From: Toxorhynchites rutilus septentrionalis
Lineage: Eukaryota > Arthropoda > Insecta > Diptera > Culicidae
Assembly: GCF_029784135.1 (NCBI RefSeq)
Contig: NC_073746.1
Coordinates: 104,470,661-104,534,660 of the forward strand
Direction: 5' to 3'
DNA length: 64,000 nt
In this document: positions 9,561 to 21,697 of the stretch, one piece after another
Layout: each line of letters begins with the position of its first letter
Position numbering within the stretch: the stretch's first letter is position 1
The notes under the pieces: generated by a model
Databases searched by the model: none
What the model was told of the DNA's origin: nothing
What the model saw: only the letters and a program-made list of their open reading frames with translations
Program-made: the position numbers and the translations under genes

Positions 9561-11160
9561 GCGAACTTGCAAACTTGCACTTGCGAACTTGCGAACGACT
9601 GCGGTTCCTAGGGCCTAATCAACATAAGTGGCTTGAGGAAGAAAATATTCACTCGGGAAACGCTATCATGAGTAACACTGTAACAGAAATAATTTTGCGT
9701 AACAATTTTGCTTTCTGAAATCAGTTCAACTCAAGTCCAATCGAGTTGTGCAAATGTGTCAACCTTGCGACGCAATTCGACATAACACATTACACGGAGA
9801 TTGAGCTCCGTGTTCCATTTCTGTGAAGCAAAAATGCAAAATGGATATTCGGGAGGAATAAACACGCTTTTAAACCAATTTTCTAATTAAAGTTGATTCT
9901 ACATCTCAAAAATGTGTGCGATGTGAAAAAGCAACACATTCTCTGCAATTGGGGGAATAAATCTTGAACGAAAATTGTGTCTGACGTGACGAGTTTTGGT
10001 GGAAATGCAAGGAAATTAATAGACAAAAAAGTTAAGTTAGGGTTAGTACTATGTCTTCTATTTATTGAAACGACATCGAGTGATTGTGAAATTCGATCGA
10101 GTTTTTCGAATATGAATAACTGTTCGATAATGTTACCACAATAAAGGTGTATGGTCCATGCGGTGATACGGAATGCTTATCGCCTTGCAAAGACAGCCCA
10201 AAGTCGGGCAATTCCTTCCTCGAGTTCTGCTCTTATCAACACATCCGGCGATCCTTTTTTGGTATAGATAGAAGAAGATATAGGAGTGCGTTTCATCACA
10301 TTAAAATCCATTTCCAGTATCGAGCAAAGATTAATTTCGCTAGCGCAAACATCAAATGAACTAACAATACTTGTCACTATGTAATTGTAGAACATATGGA
10401 AATTTTCCGAATTTTCCCTTTTTCCTTCAGAGTTTTCCGAAAATTTTCAATTGTCATGTTTTGTATGGCAGCCCTCCTTTAGAGAGGGGGGAGGAGTATC
10501 TAACCACCATAGAAACATTTCTTGCACCCTATAACCTCGATATGCCTAATTTGGTTTCATTTGCTTGATTAACTCCCGAGTAAATTTGTGTTTAATTTGT
10601 ATGGCAGACCCCCCTCAATGAGGGGGGTGGAGAGTCTAATTACCATAGAAACATTTATTGCACCCTAAAGCCTCAATATACTTAATTTGGTTTTATTTGC
10701 TTGAATAATGTAGAAATTTGTGTATAATTTGTATTGCAGCCACCCCTTAGAGAGGGGGTATGGGTCTCAAACTATAATAATACGCGTTTCTCTTTTTCAA
10801 TATTCATGAATTGAGAAACCAACGATACGCCAGACAACAATGGTGCTGATGTATCGTTCTTATTTGGAACCGCATTGCATTATCAGTATTTATTCGTTGA
10901 TATATTAGATATTCGCCTACGCTTGTGTCGTTGGTGAAATCTCTAGGATAACGCTTTGCACATATTCCATTTACCATGCAAGGCGATAAGCATATCATAT
11001 TTTCTGTATAAAACATTTATTCCAAGTAACGGAGAAACATGTTATTTGCAAGTGGTTGAAACATCTTGCACGAGAATTGTGTCTGAAAATAATCAGATAT
11101 TATAATGATGAGTTTTGTTAGAAATACTAGGAATTTTATAGTAAAAGGTAAATTCAACGG
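9561..11160. repeat. Interspersed repeat E with tandem units at about 10430-10790
   Basis: Three imperfect units of about 137 bp contain TTTGTATGGCAGCC, a C-run/G-run stem (e.g. CCCCCCTCAATGAGGGGGGT) and CATAGAAACATTT. The flanks (AATTGTGTCTGA, ATGAGTTTTG) recur inverted at 50130-50230, and the unit recurs at 50330-50700. An inverted pair TGCTTATCGCCTTGCA (10172) and TGCAAGGCGATAAGCA (10977) lies around the array. The family is unresolved. No protein gene is visible, and the frames that cover it are chance frames. Confidence 0.6.
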
Positions 11161-12532
11161 GGTCGAATAGAAGATCAATCAATGAACAGCTCTGCGATTG
11201 GACTCATGAACTTGCTCATGGTAAGAAAACGTGAATGTTTGAAGGTATTGATAACAAAAAACAAATTTTGGGCCGGACGAAATTTGCCGGATCAGCAAGT
11301 AACATATAAAAACAAACTACAAAAAATTTAGCACTAAAAACACTTCACAAAATCAACTGAAAACCTGAAAACAAAGAGCTATAAGTTTAGCTATTCAACA
11401 TAATTACATATTGGCACATCGGGCACGAAAACTGCACAACAAGACAACATATAGACAATCATAACAATCACAAACAATAGCAAGCAAATTGTCAAAAGAC
11501 AGGAACAGATGGAAACGAACCCGCTATGCACAGTGTCATTGTTTATGGCGAATATTCTAGACGCAACCCATAAAACATTTGGGCGATTCAAATGGCTATG
11601 GGACCAATCGTATAAATGGGGCACGAAATGTTATGAACAGAGTAGAGGCGAATGAACTGAAAAGTTTAAAGTCTCTTCAAAATAAAGAAGCAAGCAAGTA
11701 TGAACAGAGTCAGTCGCAAATAAACCATCGATCAGTATAGACCATCCAGCTTCGGCTATATTTCTTCTCATCTCTACTAGAACATCGGATAGCCGGATAG
11801 CCTCATCTACTAGGACTCTGCTCAGAAACCTATCTGGGCGGAGACATAGGTAATGTATTATTTACAATTTACAAGAGAACATTATTCAGATGACTGGATT
11901 CAGATGATTTTTATGTCCGATTCTGTAGATTTTATGACGGCTGGGATTGCACATTCCATATGCTAATTAGCGCTAATTTCTTCCGGAGTGACTCCATCCA
12001 CCCATATCGTTTTCCACGTCCGCAAAACGGAACCCCTCGCCCACCAGCCACCAAATTGGCTCGTGCCTCTCTCTGCTGGTGGAATTTCTAGGCGTGCAAA
12101 ATAAGGAAGTCAGCTCCATTTCCTTTGCATGGTTGCCCGGATGCGAAATGGAATGAAATTCTCATATGGAATCTCATGAATGCAAAATTTGGGCTTCAAA
12201 ATCATTTGCGTTTACATGATTGTGGGAAGGTAAGAGTGTTTTTTTTTCAAAACAATGTGCAAAATTACCTGTGAGACGCGCAAATCTCCGATTAGCTTAC
12301 TTATGAATGCTGTTTTGTGAATGTTTCATAGTAGTGTACATAATAGAGATTAAATGGATATCCGGTATGTATCCCTTATTTTTTACTTATTTTTTACTTT
12401 TCAGCCAGATGCCGATGATTAAAATAAAATTAAACAAAATGCCATTGGCACATGATTGATCATACAAACAGAGGCGACGCGTGACTCAAACAGAAAAAAA
12501 TAAAAATATTCGGGATAATATGGAAATAAAAA
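11161..12532. other. No gene recognised apart from a mini-retroposon
   Basis: AT-rich sequence with one 56-bp retroposon-like insert (11643-11698, separate entry). A somewhat GC-richer stretch near 11990-12130 has no convincing reading frame. Confidence 0.45.
11643..11698 (+). mobile_element. 56-bp mini-retroposon with 11-bp target duplication
   Basis: The insert begins TAGAGGCGAATGAACTG, continues AAAGTTTAAAG and TCTCT, and ends in an A/AG-rich tail. It is flanked by TATGAACAGAG at 11632-11642 and again at 11699-11709. A second insert of the same length (17714-17769) has its own target duplication. The first part can fold: AGAGRC pairs with GYCTCT about 20 nt later. Direct duplications of variable length plus an A-rich tail are typical of LINE-mobilised RNA. 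Confidence 0.8.
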
Positions 12533-13738
12533 AATTATAGGAGGTTGTGTCTAAGATACGACCGCATTGTTGACGTAGAACTACGCTGTTATTCTATATA
12601 AGTCGCTTATTTATACCTTCGGATATTATTCTATAATGCTGTGAAATTTTAGAAACAACTGCTTAGTAGAATAATCTCTGAAATGATTTTTTCATTGTAG
12701 AATCAGTTGACGATAATTGATTGATGATTCATTCTTGCCCTCGCAAAACAATACACTAGCTGATCGTAAGTCGCAATTTATTTCATGTCAATGCAATGAA
12801 AATTTACCTCGAACGCTTTTCTTTTTTTTTGGCCTTTTTCGCAATTGACATAGACTCGGCTAGAGTCGATTATATACATGTTGCACCAGCACCATTATTC
12901 CACATCTCATAACTACATCAATATATCTTTGGCACCGCATGTAAACAACAACAATGACAACACTTGCAAGTATCAAATATCCTGATACATGTTGTGTAGT
13001 ATTTCCTTAAAGGAATCGCACCTCTAGGCATCGTTCGTAAAACGTAAACCAAGCGCCAAACAAGCGTTCGCCATAGCATGCATACAGAGCCATACATTGG
13101 TGGCTTGAAACTACTAGGAATATAAAACACTTCTCATCATTTTGCGCTATTCTCAAAAGAAACGCTTCTGTTAATATTACTGGCCTCGAAAAAAAGTTGT
13201 TTTTCTTTCTCATGCTCGAGAGAAGCGCAGCTATCACCCTTAGTAGAGGAAGTTTTGCTACTGACAAGCGAAACCACATACAAAATTCCAGAACGACATT
13301 TACTTTCTCGGTGACTAAACAAGCGAAATAAACTCTTTTTGTTAATAACAACCTCGAAAACAGTAGCAATGCTTCATAGCGCTAATGCAATCCTAGCTGA
13401 AGGCAGTTTTGCAACTGGCACGCGAACCCAAATAACTTATAACATTCCAGTAAGACATTCAAGATGCTTGGTATTCCCCAAATATTTTGACGTAGGACTA
13501 CGTCTTTCATTTCTATACCGGGGTGTAAAATCAATGTTTCGAAAACGAAAGCGTTACGCCGGAGACCGAGATTTTGAGCGTTAATAGCTCCTAAACAACT
13601 GAACGAAATGGTATGATAAACACTTCATTCGAAAGATAAAATGTCTACGCGTTATATACTTGTTACTTTTTGATCCAAAAACTTGTTTCAATAGTCTTAA
13701 AATTGCTTTCAAAACAGGCTATTGAAATCATCAATCGG

Positions 13739-13774
13739 TATATAAGCGAGCGGCGCTCGGAAATCCACTCAGTT
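13739..13774 (+). promoter_or_regulatory. Core promoter of family B (TATA + Inr), plus copy
   Basis: TATATAAG at 13739-13746 and TCAGTT at 13769-13774 place the probable start A 32 nt after the first T of the TATA box, textbook spacing. About 60 nt on, a 26-codon frame starts MKARMNGVTKSLFVH and ends SGGE. The minus copy keeps both the promoter and this short frame. Confidence 0.7.
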
Positions 13775-13959
13775 CTAATTGAACAGCGATTGGAGCATGT
13801 TGTCGCTGTTGCGGTGAAGCTCTTTATTTATCATGAAAGCGCGGATGAACGGTGTCACCAAGAGCCTGTTTGTGCACCCTAGGCCAGAAGGGAATCTATC
13901 AGGAGGAGAGTGATGCCACAAACGGTTCCCTGGGAAGACATCGCTACACACACATACAC

Positions 13960-16800
13960 GCGCGGCTATTAACAGGTGGTTATCGAGTTGGCATTAACCA
14001 CTGGTGGGCTTCCAGTATCGAGGAAAATGTGGAAATATCTAATCGTTACTGAAAATAATCTGCCAGTTCCTTTGGGAATTTTCAAAATATATTCATGTGA
14101 AAGAGTTTAATTGAATGTTTTCTATCCATGTAACACTGTGACCAAATACATTTGGTTTTGTGGTTTTTCAATCAATCGCAATTAACAGGATAGCTTCAGA
14201 AGATTATTCTTCCCCATCAGTAGGATATTTCCGTATCCAATATTGTATGCGCCCGCAATCGATTATTGCTCAGTCGCCGAAAGTTCCGAGCTCAGAGAGT
14301 TCATTCCCCTCTAGTTTTCCTTCCAAATTGCCATCGTAAACCACACCTTCTCTCGATTCAATCACACACAAAAAGCATACTTAAGCGATATTCTGGTGGT
14401 GAGACACATTCATTTTTCGTGAGGACATCGACAAGACAACATCGTTTCCTAACGTGCTGGAGGAGGTGGACGGCGAAGGATCGACACATACACGCGCAGA
14501 ACTCTTTCCGTTAGGATGCCATTCAGCATCGAGAAAGTTCCGGAAAGATCTAATCATTGCTGGAAAATAATCTGCCAGTTCCTTTGGAAATTTTCAAAAT
14601 ATATTCATGTGAAAGAGTTTAATTGAATGTTTTCTATCCATGTAACACTGTGATCAAATATGTTTTAATCAAGTGCTTTTAACAGGTGGTTATCGAGTTG
14701 GCATTAACCACTGGTGGGCTTCCAGTATCGAGGAAAATGTGGAAATAACTAATCGTTACTGAAAATAATCTGCCAGTTCCTTTGGGAATTTTCAAAATAT
14801 ATTCATGTGAAAGAGTTTAATTGAATGTTTTCTATCCATGTTACACTGTGACCAAATATGTTTCAATCAAGTGCTATTAACAGGTGGTTATCGAGTTGGC
14901 ATTAACCACTGGTGGGCTTCCAGTATCGAGGAAAATGTGGAAATATCTAATCGTTACTGAAAATAATCTGCCAGTTCCTTTGGGAATTTTCAAAATATAT
15001 TCATGTGAAAGAGTTTAATTGAATGTTTTCTATCCATGTAACACTGTGACCACATACATTTGGTTTTGTGGTTTTTCAATCAATCGCAATTAACAAGGAT
15101 AGCTTCAGAAGATTATTCTTCCCCATCAGTAGGATATTTCCGTATCCAATATTGTATGCGCCCGCAATCGATTATTGCTCATTCGCCGAAAGTTCCGAGC
15201 TCAGAGAGTTCATTCCCCTCTAGTTTGCCTTCCAAATTGCCATCGTAAACCACACCTTCTCTCGATTCAATCACACACAAAAAGCATACTTAAGCGATAT
15301 TCTGGTGGTGAGACACATTCATTTTTCGTGAGGACATCGACAAGACAACATCGTTGCCTAACGTGCTGGAGGAGTTGGACGGCGAAGGATCGACACATAC
15401 ACGCGCAGAACTCTTTCCGTTAGGATGCCATTCAGCATCGAGAAAGTTCCGGAAAGATCTAATCATTGCTGGAAAATAATCTGCCAGTTCCTTTGGGAAT
15501 TTTCAAAATATATTCATGTGAAAGAGTTTAATTGAATGTTTTCTATCCATGTAACACTGTGACCAAATATATTTCAATCAAGTGCTATTAACAGGTGGTT
15601 ATCGAGTTGGCATTAATCACTGGTGGGCTTCCAGTATCGAGGAAAATGTGGAAATATCTAATCGTTACTGAAAATAATCTGCCAGTTCCTTTGGGAATTT
15701 TCAAAATATATTCATGTGAAAGAGTTTAATTGAATGTTTTCTATCCATGTAACACTGTGACCAAATATGTTTCAATCAAGTGCTATTAACAGGTGGTTAT
15801 CGAGTTGGCATTAACCACTGGTGGGCTTCCAGTATCGAGGAAAATGTGGAAATATCTAATCGTTACTGAAAATAATCTGCCAGTTCCTTTGGGAATTTTC
15901 AAAATATATTCATGTGAAAGAGTTTAATTGAATGTTTTCTATCCATGTAACACTGTGACCAAATATGTTTCAATCAAGTGCTATTAACAGGTGGTTATCG
16001 AGTTGGCATTAACCACTGGTGGGCTTCCAGTATCGAGGAAAATGTGGAAATATCTAATCGTTACTGAAAATAATCTGCCAGTTCCTTTGGGAATTTTCAA
16101 AATATATTCATGTTAAAGAGTTTATTTGAATGTTTTCTTTCCATGTAACACTGTGACCAAATACATTTGGTTTTGTGGTTTTTCAATCAATCGCAATTAA
16201 CAGGATAGCTTCCGAAGATTATTCTTCCCCATCAGTAGGATATTTCCGTATCCAATATTGTATGCGCCCGCAATCGATTATTGCTCAGTCGCCGAAAGTT
16301 CCGAGCTCAGAGAGTTCATTCCCCTCTAGTTTGCCTTCCAAATTGCCATCGTAAACCACATCTTCTCTCGATTCAATCACACACAAAAAGCATACTTAAG
16401 CGATATTCTGGTGGTGAGACACATTCATTTTTCGAGAGGACATCGACAAGACAACATCGTTGCCTAACGTGCTGGAGGAGGTGGACGGCGAAGGATCGAC
16501 ACATACACGCGCAGGATGCCATTCAGCATCTAGAAAGTTCCGGAAAGATCTAATCATACATTCACGTGAAAGAGTTTATTTGAATGTTTTCTATCCATGT
16601 AACACTGTGACCAAAAATTTTCATCAAGTACTATTAACAGATGGTTATCGAGTTAGTATTAACCACTGGTTGGCTTCCAGTATCGAGGAAAATGTGGAAA
16701 TATCTAATCGTTGCTGGAAAATAATCTGCCAGTTCCCCTTGGAATTAAAAATGACATTCAAGCGAAAGAGTTTATTTTAATGTTTTCTATCCATAAAATA
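13960..16800 (+). repeat. Higher-order tandem repeat of family B (198-bp monomer)
   Basis: The monomer marker AACAGGTGGTTATCGAGTTG occurs at 13971, 14681, 14879, 15590, 15788 and 15986, with a variant at 16636. Three adjacent spacings are exactly 198 bp. A longer unit (CGCAATTAACAGGATAGC to GTTCCGGAAAGATC, including a TCGACAAGACAACATCG block) recurs about 909 and 1107 bp apart, i.e. the larger period changes by one monomer. Each monomer has TCCTTTGGGAATT followed by GAAAGAGTTTA, reminiscent of a histone 3' hairpin plus downstream element. Confidence 0.85.
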
Positions 16801-17123
16801 TCCATATAATACATTTGGGTTTGTGATTTGTCAATCAAGTACAGTTAGCAGGTTAGCTTCTGAAGATTATTCTTCAGAACAAGGTTTCGTATCCTATATT
16901 GGATGCATAAAACCTTGTGCCTCCAACGTAACGCTCTCTTTTTCGAAGTCCCCCAAATATTCATTTATTCATTCATTCAGAATGGATTTAGATTCAACTT
17001 CAAACAAATGATCTCTAAATCAACGATAGTCCTACGTCACCCTTGCGGTTATACCATAGATATAACCCACTTCCTGTTTTTTTGACGCACAACCTTAACG
17101 CCTACTTCGCCATAACGGCCGTT

Positions 17124-17516
17124 TTAATGCATTGATGCATTCTCAAAGGCACCAATGAAGCCCTTATGATGACGGAAAACAAACAATGTTAACTGCTTGG
17201 AAAAAGACTGAATTATGCCACACAGCTTGTACTCTGCTTTAACACCCATCGATGCGAATTCGCTGATGAGTTTTTCAAGAGCGACCGCCTTCACCACCAG
17301 CGGGGGAGCTTGATTTTGGTTGCTGCCTGGGTAACGGCGTTTACATTTTCGACCGACGCGCCGAAATCGCCTACTTCGCTGTTTTTCGATGCGGTGTCAC
17401 ACTCGCGAAGGCTCGGTTCAGTGCGAGCGTTTTTCACTGCACCAACATCGCGTGCATCATTGGATGCGTTCGTTTTTTGCAGGGCTCGAGCCTGCCTTCC
17501 TCTTCTTCTTGCTCAT
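17124..17516 (-). pseudogene. Family A basic-protein gene, broken copy
   Basis: The minus strand starts MSKKKRKAGSSPAKNER (ATG at 17514-17516), then runs to an early stop because 35 bp present at 59.8 kb are missing. The deletion lies between two CAT triplets. Beyond this the old frame resumes (TEPSLRECDT, NVNAVTQAATKIK). A second overlapping frame, APPLVVKAVALEKLIS... to ENASMH (about 17309 to 17124), is open in this copy. The product is unknown; the start is Lys-rich, as in a nuclear or chromatin protein, but no family is recognised. Confidence 0.55.
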
Positions 17517-17713
17517 CATACACAACGCGAAGCGTCCAATTTATGACGCTGAAAGAAAAACACACGATACGAATAACGAATAACGAACAGAAAAAGCAAA
17601 CGACGATATCCAAGTTGGATTACCACTGGTGTGGTCCAATCTTAGATCGAAGCGCAGCGAAAGCAAAGTGAACTGGATTTCTCAACAGTCCGATTCCGAA
17701 TGAAAGTTTGCCT

Positions 17714-17769
17714 TCTTCTTCTTTCTTTGTTTTTAAGAGGCTTTAAACTTTGCAGTTCATTGGCCTCTA
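17714..17769 (-). mobile_element. 56-bp mini-retroposon with preserved empty site
   Basis: Read on the minus strand it starts TAGAGGCCAATGAACTG, continues CAAAGTTTAAAGCCTCT and ends in an A/AAG-rich tail. TTTGCCT flanks it at 17707-17713 and 17770-17776. The paralogous module has the uninterrupted site (GAAAGTTTGCCTCAGCGAG near 60063), proving insertion with a 7-bp duplication. Length and start are identical to the insert at 11643. Confidence 0.85.
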
Positions 17770-18175
17770 TTTGCCTCAGCGAGATCCACTGTTTATACTC
17801 TAGGCAAATATTCCCCTTCATTCTTCTACTTTTCCTTTGTTCATGGGGACTTCGAACCCTACGATTTCCCCTCCGTTGGCCGTCGATAAGTTGCTCGTTA
17901 TTGACAGGTCTGTTCGGGAAAGCACACAAATGGACAGAACAAATGTATGGGAAAATGGAAATGTCGCAAGTTTTCATGAATTTTAACCATTTACAAACCA
18001 GATGATTCTAATGTATAGCATATTAAACAAATCTTACGGAATTTCCGATTCGTTTAGTATGTGAATCGCCAAAATGCGTTCGCGGCAAAAATAGTTATTA
18101 ACGTTAACTTTATTTCATAAAAACGTGACCTGTTTTCTGATTTGGCACCCTTAATGAAAGACGTAGTTCTACGTC

Positions 18176-21100
18176 AAAAAAATACCTTCGATAATTCTTC
18201 ATCCTCATCTACAAATGTGAAAGAATAAATAAAAAAAAAACTGAGATATTCTACCTTTGCTACGTACAGATGGAACAGGCGGACTACACACCAGTGAAAT
18301 AAAAAAAAATAACTGTGATCTGCAACTACAGATTCTATATTTCCAAAGTCTGAAAAACATTAGAAATACGAACTAGTTATGTTACCTCTAATTCTCAGTC
18401 TTCAATTGCAAAAGATTTCCTTACTCTTCAAGTGAATGACCTTCAAATTGTGCCATGCGAGATGTTTTAGTTTAGTGGCCATAAATAGCCCTGAAGAGCG
18501 CAGCGAAATTGAATTTCAGTTCCGAATCGAAACACAATTGGCAAACAAAGTGCAACGTATGACCGAACACACCTGTGTCGCCTTTGGAATTCAACTATTT
18601 TTTACTCTCTCGCTTCGATTTGTTCGAGGATTGTAAAGTTCCCCTAGCGAAAGGCGACGACTGATCTCGTTTATCCATTCGTGACGGGTTGATTTCCAAC
18701 AGCAAACATCGGTAAGCCACAAGTATGCAAATACTCGCCCTGCAGGGGATACCGACAAATTTGGGTGGTTCAATTGCTCCATATCCTTGTGAACAACGTG
18801 AATCGAGAGCATTGGCAAGTATTTTCACATCGAACTTTCAGCATCGCAGCATCGCACGTGAAAACTCGGTTCTCAAATGTGAAAAGGGTTTTCCTGCTCG
18901 GTGCACTCTTCGCTAACAACGCGCGCTGTGGAGACCAGTAAGTGAGTCCTTGGGAATTACAAAATCGAACGATTGATTGTAATTCACTTCGCGCTCGTAG
19001 ACAAGTATTCGGCAACCCGTTCATATACAGTTGAATGAATTCAATCCGGGTGGTACTAACAGTGGCATTTCTATTATGGTGATTGATGTGAAACTAAATA
19101 TATATTAGATGTCCAAATTTTATCTCCAACTCACCGTTTTCATAAGGAATTCCAAATTAGTTCTATTTTGTTCTGTCCTCAACTTAGCCTCCCTAAAAGG
19201 GTCTTATATAAGTTACTCTAATCTCAAACTACATTCGAACTTCCCGTTAACGAAAAAGAAATTATTGGTTGGGAAGTTACTATGTTAAAATTCCTATCAA
19301 GTTCTATGGATGAACGAAATGCCCCATACCAACGCTCGTTTTAAATTAGACTGCTCGACTTCCGCTCAGATTTTCAATCAAGTAATAAAAAAAATGTTTT
19401 CCCCTCAGAAAACCGAGAGAAGCCCACGCTGTGATTTCGAATTGCGCACACAATTTTCTTTCGAAAAACTCGCGTAGCTCGAAAAGGCAAATACGACCCG
19501 CGCGAACGCACTCTCAACGCAGCCTTTGAATAGCCATCGACAACGTATCGTTCGCTGCTTTTGCCGCCCGAAGGCTTAACATTTTTCCAAGCAACCAGCG
19601 GAGGAAGTAATTCAATCAATCGAAATGGTGAGATCAATCCTGCGCTCCTTTTCCGCATGCCGCCTGCAGCGGCCCGGAACAACGAAAAAGGCACGACAAC
19701 AGCGCTTGTAAGTTTGTACGTGAGGATATTCCGGCCCGCCCCGGCCAATCAAAATGTGGAGCTGTGTGTGTGTGTGTGTGTGAAAAATGTTCGATTCGCA
19801 TTCAGAGATGGAAATAATAGCAATCAAATGCTTCCGCCCACGAGCGGAGTGTGCGTTTTATGTAACGTTAAAAACCATTAAACATTCTGACTGTTGGGGG
19901 TGTCTGGAATGTCGTCGGAACATAACTCGTAATTTATTTGCGACTTTGTTCCATTGAGCCGAGATGTTCCCTCGAATAACTTTCGCGAAAATCCGCTTTC
20001 ACTTAGGTTATGAGCTCACACGTTTGCAGAATCGGCAATGGTCGTAATTTTGTTTACATCTTGATTATTTCAATTTTTCACTACCTACAATTTTTTTTCC
20101 AAAAAAAGGAATGTAGGAAATTGTTTTTGTTGATTGATTTATCTGCGACTTTGTGATGACTTGTACTGGGTATTTCTCGGCCCATGTATACCAATGCTAG
20201 AAGATCTATTGCGGTACTAGATTTGAGCTTAAGCTATCGCAGTTCAATTTGAATGTACGTAAGAATAGGGTATGTACGAAACGGCAAGTATGGAAAAGTT
20301 CATTCGCTCAATTCTCCACACCTAATTATAAATAACTCTTGTATCTGCTTGGAATAATCATGGCGAAAAGAATGCAGCAAGCAATCGTGATATTGCACGA
20401 TGAATCATTTTGCACTCTCCGACCATCTTCATTCGGGACTGAGAGTGAACATAACGAAACAAAGAGTGGAAAACAACATTCAATGAATGAATACTCCTTT
20501 GGAAGGACCGCACGAAACAAAATAACGAGTGATTCAAAACAGACCCAATCTGCGTGTATGTATGATTTTATAATTCCCTCGTACTCTTTTTCTTGTCAGC
20601 ATTCAAGTGCGCATGATGTGCGATTCACATAGAACGTTACGGAAAAGAACGTCTACGTTCCGTCAACGTCTCCACCAATTCACACATGCAGTCAATGCTT
20701 CCACCAGCACTGTCACGTCGAATGTCAAACGAATGATTTATTTAATGTTATTCATGGTGTCGCCACCTACAACGATTTAAAATTGCAATGCTCTCTTTCG
20801 AATCGGCATGCCTAGAATCGGTTTTAATCTTAGAAAAATTCAATGAAAATCATTAAATTATATCATTTAAATGCTTACATCCCGTTGTCCCGACCCGAGA
20901 TTCAACAATAATAATATATAGACTATTTTCCTCAGCTAGTCGCGAAAGATTTTGACTCCGAACTATACTCCGAAAAATACAACCAAAAACAAAACAAAAG
21001 CCGAGGCACAAAGCCCAGACAAAAACCCAACGAACCGTCCCTCTCCGTCAATTATTCTTTTCTACAAATCCAGCCGGTCGTTTTCGTTGAACATATGCTG

Positions 21101-21697
21101 ACGGGTCGTAACGTTGCCGGTGTATGTGAATGTTTTCATAAGGATTGCATGGTAGAATAACTGACATAACGTGACGTGGCGGGACGTGAACGTGACGTGG
21201 ATGTCGTATGTGAATCGCACTTGAATCTCCCTTCCCGCTCACCAATAACATGCGTTCATATGGTCTTTTGCGTTGGCTTAGATCGTTTCATACTAGAAAA
21301 AAAAAATCATTGCAATAGTGCACAGGCAACAACTCGTTTTGAACTATCTACCTATATTTTATTGGCGCGATCGAGGGTTCAATTATTGACATTTGAGTGA
21401 AAAACGAATGATTTTACAGAGACAATCGCTGGCTCAAGCAAAAGTTTTCAATTTGATTCTCTCGCCATCTAACGTCATTCTGAGAGGCAAATGAGGGAAT
21501 GCAAAATTCTCTGAGAATAGATGAGCGGAATCGGAACAGTATTTTTCCGTTCAAATCGAGAATGAACTTTGCGAAGATGATAGGTGAATGTTTTCTGTCT
21601 CAAATAAAGTGAGGCATAAACGGAAAATAGAAGGGTGAACTTTATCTGTGAATGAGTGTTGAATTCGATGTGATTTTGCCCATACCTGCATAACGGA
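18176..21697. other. Low-repeat region, no convincing gene
   Basis: About 3.5 kb without the module ends or transposon signals seen elsewhere. GC-richer patches at 18480-19000 and 19390-19760 hold overlapping frames of 60-124 codons on both strands, the pattern expected of chance in GC-rich DNA. There is no domain, splice-signal pair or codon pattern I can defend. They could be exons, promoters or enhancers of a larger gene. Confidence 0.4.
19762..19782. repeat. (TG)n microsatellite
   Basis: An uninterrupted run of about ten TG/GT dinucleotides. Confidence 0.9.

Larger units (their letters stand above)
13488..17076 (+). mobile_element. Family B module, plus-strand copy
   Basis: It starts TGACGTAGGACTACGTCTTT followed by CATTTCTATACCGGGGTG, and ends with GATAGTCCTACGTCACCC, then GCGGTTATACCATAG, a diverged version of the shared right tail, finishing CTTCCTGT. 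It contains a TATA+Inr promoter (13739-13774) and a higher-order tandem array (13960-16800). Apparent 78-106-codon frames inside are repeated copies of one segment with stops in different places and do not look like conserved proteins. Confidence 0.75.
12533..18175 (-). mobile_element. Family A module interrupted by a family B module
   Basis: The right end (minus) is at 12533 (AATTATAGGAGGTTG, TTGACGTAGAACTACG), the left end at 18175 (GACGTAGTTCTACGTCA). Segments 12533-13487 and 17077-18175 align collinearly with 58495-60470, so the 3.6 kb between them (13488-17076) is a later insertion of family B. The A open frame here is broken (17124-17516) and a mini-retroposon sits in its leader (17714-17769). 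Confidence 0.8.

Noticed and set aside
14266..16553. Three similar 78-90-codon frames in family B
   Set aside because: They are the same tandem segment repeated, two begin at a non-ATG codon, and they look like translated repeat, not protein.
19374..19748. 124-codon minus-strand frame in GC-rich DNA
   Set aside because: Overlapping frames on both strands, no domain, no splice or promoter context; GC-rich DNA has few stop codons by chance.
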